Shown in pieces: positions 59,085 through 64,000 of a DNA stretch of 64,000 nucleotides (positions are counted from its first letter, which is position 1; each line of letters begins with the position of its first letter). The position numbers and the translations under genes are program-made. The DNA is from Agriotes lineatus. Lineage: Eukaryota; Arthropoda; Insecta; Coleoptera; Elateridae. Below the pieces are notes generated by a model. That model did not search any database, had not been told where the DNA came from, and worked only from the letters and a program-made list of their open reading frames with translations. The stretch lies in the NCBI GenBank assembly GCA_940337035.1, contig OW679203.1:24685495-24749494 (forward strand), given 5' to 3'.

Positions 59085-59522
59085 ATGAAAAAAATACTCT
59101 GTGGCAGAAATGTCAACCGTAAGTTGAAGATACGACTTGTGAAATGTTATATATTCTCAATACTATTATATGGAGTAGAAAGCTGGACGTTAACAAACAC
59201 GCTATTAAAAAAACTAGAGGCTTTTGAAATGTGGGTATACCGGAGAATACTTCGAGTGAGTTGGGTTGATAGAGTCAGCAACGAAGACATACTGCTTCAA
59301 ATGGAGAAAGAAGTAGAAATAATTAAAACCATAAAAATAAGAAAACTTCAGTACTTCGGGCATGTAATGCGAAATCCCACACGATACAATATCTTGCATC
59401 TTGTAATGAAAGGCAAAATAATCGGAAAAAGAGGCCCAGGCTTCGAAACCTGCGAGACTGGTACAGCAGATCTACAACATTATTTCGGGCCGCTGTCGAT
59501 AAAATTATCATACCCAATATGA
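59085..59522 (+). pseudogene. LINE C-terminal domain, longest open part
   Basis: The 145-codon open stretch of the LINE above holds the post-RT region: RKLKIRLVKCYIFSILLYG, ESWTLTNTLLKKLEAFEMW, YRRILRVSW, and IRKLQYFGHVMRN. It ends by frameshift after IGKRGPG; the continuation in another frame (RLRNLRDWY...PNMIANFR) reaches a stop at about 59534. Confidence 0.8.
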
Positions 59523-59560
59523 TAGCCAACTTTCGGTAACGGACAAGGCACAAGAAGAAG

Positions 59561-60200
59561 TATGTCATAAAATTAAAACGGAACATAAAAATAAACAAAA
59601 TATCAAAGACGACATGTTATTGTTGCGATTTTATAAGCACCTATAAACGGTTAGCATTCGAAATTATTACTAACACCATACTGCTTTAGACTTTAGACCA
59701 ATGATAGCAAGATAGCCTGCCTAAAAAACCAACTAGGGTTAGGAAATGAAAATTCAATTAGCAACGGTCGGATTTAATATTTTAACAACCAGCTATTGTC
59801 TGTTGTAAATCATTTGCACGCGTCGGCCTACTCAAGTTATTGTTAAGTCTACTTGAATTGGGTTTCAATTTCAATTTGCACAACCGGCTCGAAGCCATTC
59901 ACTATTTTCATTACTATTTTATTGCGGCCAGAGCATTGTTCTAGCTGATTTGTTGCCATTGGTCATTGTTATTATTGCATGTTTAAGTAGATCCTTTTCA
60001 TATGAAATTCTATAAATTGCTTAAAGCGGTCCAAAAGGTTTTAAAATATTGGATTTTAATTTTGCGGCTTAGAAAAAGCACGCATCGCGCGTTAGCAAAT
60101 GTTAATTTCATCATTAGTTATTTAATAAGTAATTTGTATTGCGCAACGAGAATTTTAATTAAGTCTTTCGATTATTAAAGTTTATACAGCCTTCGCAAAA
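59561..60200. other. Possible regulatory non-coding block
   Basis: Between 59760 and 60190 there is no repeat partner or ORF. There are many ATTGTT/CATTGT/TTATTGC and TTAATT motifs and some CG-containing words (GCACGCATCGCGCG). The texture resembles the block at 46260-47420. Purely compositional. Confidence 0.2.
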
Positions 60201-62797
60201 TGAATTTCTGCAGACAATGACATAAAGAAGACAGAGAGAATCATTATTTGAATTCCTTCCCTTTGTTTTCGAGAAGAAGTTATTGCTTAGTTTGACACCT
60301 TTTTACTAGAAATAATTACCTATCAAGCAAACAACTCAAAATTAAGACATATTTGCAATCAATTTTCTGTTAGTAGCAATTTACAAAACTTCCGACATCA
60401 GTGGCGGTTCGTGTAGAATCTTGATGGCCAATCGAATATAAATTTCCTACCTCCTCACAAACTAAGACATATTCCGCCTTCTCGAGATCTATAAATATTT
60501 CGCATATAAACGGGCACAAGTTACCCTCAGTGAAAAAAGGTACCAAACTGGGCTGTCCAATAAAAGCTGATGAACTGAATCGATTATATTTCTTAATTTT
60601 TCATTTAAATGTATAATTCCCCACTCTTTGAAAATTAAGTTTATCTTCACATGAAATTAGTAAATAATACGTATAATATAACTATAGAAATTTATTGCTA
60701 GGTGTGCCTAACTGCTCTATTTGAAGCTATTATTCCAGAGAATACGCAAGAAATTCTTATTTAACAGATTGCTAATTTTTTATTCGTTTTATGCATGGTG
60801 GTTGCCGTATGCGTAATGCACTCCAACAACTGCATGATAGAAAGAAGGTATTATAATTATTAAACCAAGTAATAATTACGATGTTGTGTATGAGTGAAAT
60901 TTGAGGAGGCTGCGTCACCCTACATGCTAAAGTTGTAAACATCGAAATCGTTAACTCCATACGCTCTCTATCACAGCCACAGTAAGACTGTTTGAGCCAA
61001 ACGTAAAGTGGCCCCGCTTCAATACTAAACAGCCTATATTTGAACCTACGCTCTTCTCCGCCCGCTGCAACCCATAAATGAAAAAGTTGGGAATCTTCGA
61101 TCTGGCCCAAATGCGACCATTAAAGCAAGCAAGCAATTGTCGTACACTTTATATAAAAAAATACTCGTGCTTTTTTGAAGCTTTAAAATAACAAAAATGA
61201 GACTAAATAAGCACAAAACTAGTTTTTTCAGAATAAAAAATCTTAAATGCCTGGTTTTGTGATTGTAAGGCCTTGAATCATTGGCTTCTTATAGCGAGCC
61301 GACAATGGCATACACTTAATTCATCTTAATTAGTGATTTAATGCTAAAACGTAAACAGAATATAAACAACTACAAATGATTTTATAAGTATCAGACAACC
61401 TCTTCATTATTTTATCATTTTCAAGTTGTAACTTTAGAAAATTAGGTGCGATTTTGTAAAACAACTACAACGCATCTAATTTACAAGCTACTTAGTTGTA
61501 ATTCATATTGTGTGTCAACAATTACTTGAGATTTCAGTAAGTGTCAATAAAATCTGCAGTAGCACAATACTATTGCGAAAGAGGCTGGTTTATCACCAGT
61601 TTTTCTAACAATAAAGGTTTATCCACAAAATTGCCCAATAAATGAATAGTCTGCCTCGTTTAATCAACAGTACCAAATATATTCTTGACAATACAAATAC
61701 AAAACCAAGTTCTTTAATGTAAAATATTTGTTGGAGCCTTATTGTATAACTTAGTTTCTAACTTTTTCAAAACCATCTTGTAGTATCCCTCTACAGGAAG
61801 TTATAGAGATTGACACGTCATTGCATGTTGGGAAATTTATTAATTGTTATCGCCATGCCACTATGAAGACATTTCCTCTCATTAAATATTAGCACACTTT
61901 AGTTATAATGGATAATAATTGCGTCCTTTTTGTATGCATACTTATATCCTTAGATAGACGTATGATTTCAGCAATAGTGAAATTGCATTACGTTGTTAGC
62001 TTGATAATGACTTTAAACGTACTAGTAAAATCTGGATGATCTTCCAAGCTTAACTTAATATGATTACAATAAATTTCACAATAACGCAAGAAAGATTAGT
62101 TTGTAGTTTTAACGTCCTACATTCAGCACAACACATCTAACTAAATTAATATTATAGACCTTCTCGAAAGTGATTACAAGTCAAGTACATTTTTGGTGTT
62201 TACGTATTTATTTGTTACACACCTTTATAACACAAAAATTTAAGTTTGTAATAAGCAATCTGCAAGGTCATGCTTAAACAGGTGCGCTTTTCAATACAAT
62301 ATTTCTAAACGCACTTAAAAAATGTGTAGCCATAACAGCATTGTGGGGATTGCTCCATCCTGTTGATAACGCATTCCACCCACTAAAGAAAAAACAAATT
62401 AAAGAAGGCCTCGACCTGAAAGTATGAAATAGAGAAGACAGGGACGACTATATAGCACTACAAAATAGAAAAATAGCCGATTGATACCAACAGCAGGAAC
62501 GAACACTAGAAGAGAGGAAAACAGCGTAGGATAAAACTACAACTGGCGCTGTTATATACAGAAAATAAAGTAATATAAAAAAAATACATGAAAGGCAACA
62601 TGTTTACGCCAACGTCAGTGTCTAAACTCCCAGTTTAAGATGCGAGCTTGTTAGCATCAAAACGATTCGTCGGCTAATTCTCTAAAAAAACACCTTTACG
62701 ACTACTTGGATACAGTTGTTGTCCGGCTAGCCAGGAAGACGGCGTGCAGCTCATTAATTACTAACACAAATGATTAAAGCCGAAAGGCCGCCAACGA
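60201..62797. other. AT-rich stretch with one unrecognised frame
   Basis: A minus-strand 112-codon frame at 60772-61110 (MGQIEDSQLFHLWVAAGG...) is less AT-rich in its first 70 codons, but has no motif and an overlapping open frame. 62380-62560 has a broken + frame rich in Lys, Glu, Arg and Gln (KKKQIKEGLDLKV, REDRDDYIALQNRKIAD), perhaps Gag-like debris. Nothing else seen. Confidence 0.3.
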
Positions 62798-62859
62798 ATC
62801 TTTACCAATTAACGACAAGTGTATCCAGGCATTCAACGAAAATTCGTAAACTCAAGTAG
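62798..62859. repeat. 62-bp direct repeat, left copy
   Basis: ATCTTTACCAATTAACGACA through CTCAAGTAG matches 63935-63996 with about two mismatches, in the same orientation and about 1.1 kb apart. It could be the remnant of short terminal direct repeats or a local duplication. Confidence 0.85.
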
Positions 62860-63265
62860 CACATAATTTCCTGAAAGAAAATCTCAAATGACGCACAGGT
62901 AGCAGTAACAAAATCAAACCCACAATTCGGGCATCACAGTATAATCACACATTAAAATATAAAATACAGGTGGTTAATCGCAGGTTGACGTAGATTAACA
63001 AATATAAAAATAGGCCTACAAGTTACGAGGCACCTCAAAATAAACGCATAAACTTTAATACCTACAAATTCACAATACAGCAATACAACAGAACACACAT
63101 TAAAATAAGGTAATGGTGCAGCGGTGTCTACTCCGACAATTTGGAGAAAACGTTTTACGTGCTTCCAGGTACAAAGCTCGCGGAGCGAACGGTATACTAC
63201 CAAATTCAAGTCAGAATTCCAGGCGTCAAAATGCCTGAACGGAGCTCAAAGCGACACAGCACTGG

Positions 63266-63673
63266 TTGCCAGTAAATGTTCAAGGTGATGCCCTAGATGA
63301 TGTCCGAAACCAAATTCAATGGGAGCTAACACCTTTGCAAACTCTGTCCTACGGCTCCTCACTGACTGCCCAGGGTGTTCTGGGCCACGTGCGAAGAAGT
63401 AAGCGAGCAAACGTAGATTCCGCCGACAATGGTGTGGGATTGAAACGTCCTAATTCATGTTCAGGCAAGCAGCTCCGCCCAAGAGGCGCGGGAAAAGATT
63501 ACACGAAAATTAAACTGCATGCGTATACATTCACTGACCACTTTGTAGACGCTCAAGCTGGCTTCATGCCGGTAATAAAGACAAGCCGGGTAATAAACCG
63601 AGGAAACAATTGTGACTTTTACTTTCCGGGCTGCAAGCCAAAAGTAGGCGTGGCACAAGCACCCGAAATATGA
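63266..63673 (+). CDS. Unrecognised 135-codon ORF between direct repeats
   Basis: ATG-started + frame (MPVNVQGDALDDVRNQIQWE...) with balanced composition, higher GC than its flanks and no membrane segment. It lies between the two 62-bp direct repeats, suggesting it belongs to an element, but no known domain is visible. A shorter open minus frame overlaps it. Start choice is simply the first ATG. Confidence 0.25.
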   Translation: MPVNVQGDALDDVRNQIQWELTPLQTLSYGSSLTAQGVLGHVRRSKRANVDSADNGVGLKRPNSCSGKQLRPRGAGKDYTKIKLHAYTFTDHFVDAQAGFMPVIKTSRVINRGNNCDFYFPGCKPKVGVAQAPEI

Positions 63674-63934
63674 ACTAAGTACCATAGACATCGAAATTGA
63701 ATAGATGCGCAATTGAATCGTAACAAACTCTACATGATCGTAAAATTGTACCAAATTATGATTGGCTTACAGGCGTTGAGAGCCACCAACTAACATAACC
63801 TTCACACAAATCCTTGATTGAGCTTGCAAGGTGTAGGACATATAAAGCCACGGGTGTTTATCAACAAAGACGACGCGGTCTAAGCCCAAATTTGATTTCA
63901 ATACTGACGAAAGGTAAGAAGATTATCACTACGT

Positions 63935-63996
63935 ATCTTTACCAATTACCGACAAGTGTATCCAGGCATTCAACGAGAATTCGTAAACTCAAGTAG
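63935..63996. repeat. 62-bp direct repeat, right copy
   Basis: Matches 62798-62859 (differences at ACCGACA versus AACGACA and GAGAATT versus GAAAATT). The window ends four bases later, so its right context is unknown. Confidence 0.85.
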
Positions 63997-64000
63997 AAAT

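Larger units (their letters stand above)
56585..59560 (+). pseudogene. LINE with endonuclease and RT, split and deleted
   Basis: In order: endonuclease end (LTILMGDLNAKIGQG near 56677-56721, then YTWKSPDDY and a SDHCLLLGEIKLRL block at 56940), linker (KRWEEYIGELFND at 57246), RT start (RKTTGPDDIPTEMLKIL at 57373 and QFGFRNNLGTREA at 57652). After the hAT-like insert come VYMCFV and FEKAFNRVRHTKMTEILQ at 58710, IRRRVRQGC at 58868, and an internal deletion that removes the YADD region. TKKTKFMIVRK follows, then IRYLGCQV-like sequence and the C-terminal ESWTLTN and RKLQYFGHVMRN blocks (59085-59420). Several frameshifts make it inactive. A short AAGAAGAAG tail follows at about 59552. Confidence 0.85.

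Overview
This 64-kb window is AT-rich animal nuclear DNA, most likely from an insect. It has spliced exons with very short introns, Penelope-like, BEL/Pao, mariner and LINE elements, and tRNA-derived SINEs. Host coding sequence is sparse and transposon debris fills most of the rest.

Host gene. The one host gene I recognise is a two-pore-domain potassium (K2P/KCNK) channel on the minus strand. Four exons with mutually compatible splice phases are visible at 14683-14464, 14414-14289, 14124-13859 and 9183-9013. They encode the end of the first pore loop (GYG), the second transmembrane helix and a long basic, Ser/Arg-rich cytoplasmic loop. The first transmembrane helix should lie upstream (above 14.7 kb or beyond the window). 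The third helix, second pore and fourth helix should lie downstream (below 9.0 kb). I found none of these. Most of 14.7-64 kb could therefore be a long 5' intron plus intergenic DNA, but this is inference.

Layout. 0.6-3.0 kb: decayed Penelope-like element (RT plus GIY-YIG) interrupted by a GC-rich 30-bp minisatellite. 3.5-4.1 kb: palindromic element. 4.3-5.4 kb: minus-strand coiled-coil debris and a small ORF with one membrane helix. 6.0-6.3 kb: inverted copy of the Penelope 5' region. 8.3-8.8 kb: SINEs. 9.0-14.7 kb: K2P exons, with an array of about 18 copies of a 174-bp repeat in one intron. That array appears to be built from a LINE reverse-transcriptase segment and runs straight into the rest of that LINE. 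17.7-21.7 kb: inverted-repeat elements, a Penelope 3' end and an antisense LINE end. 22.27-27.37 kb: a very young BEL/Pao-type LTR element with 676-bp LTRs, a 5-bp target duplication and one 1206-codon ORF (Gag, protease, repeats, membrane segment) but no polymerase or integrase. 31.0-34.0 kb: a LINE broken by three later insertions. 35.8-36.1 kb: a SINE with a 10-bp target duplication. 37.5-41.7 kb: LINE debris and a tRNA-like SINE head. 50.03-51.32 kb: full-length mariner with a frameshifted transposase. 54.7-55.9 kb: 446-bp tandem duplication. 56.6-59.6 kb: a LINE carrying a 939-bp hAT-like element with an 8-bp target duplication. 62.8-64.0 kb: a 62-bp direct repeat enclosing an unrecognised ORF.

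The most unusual items are the polymerase-less BEL element with its own intact fusion ORF, the in-frame 58-codon satellite derived from a LINE, and the nested insertions whose order can be read from the interrupted LINE frame.
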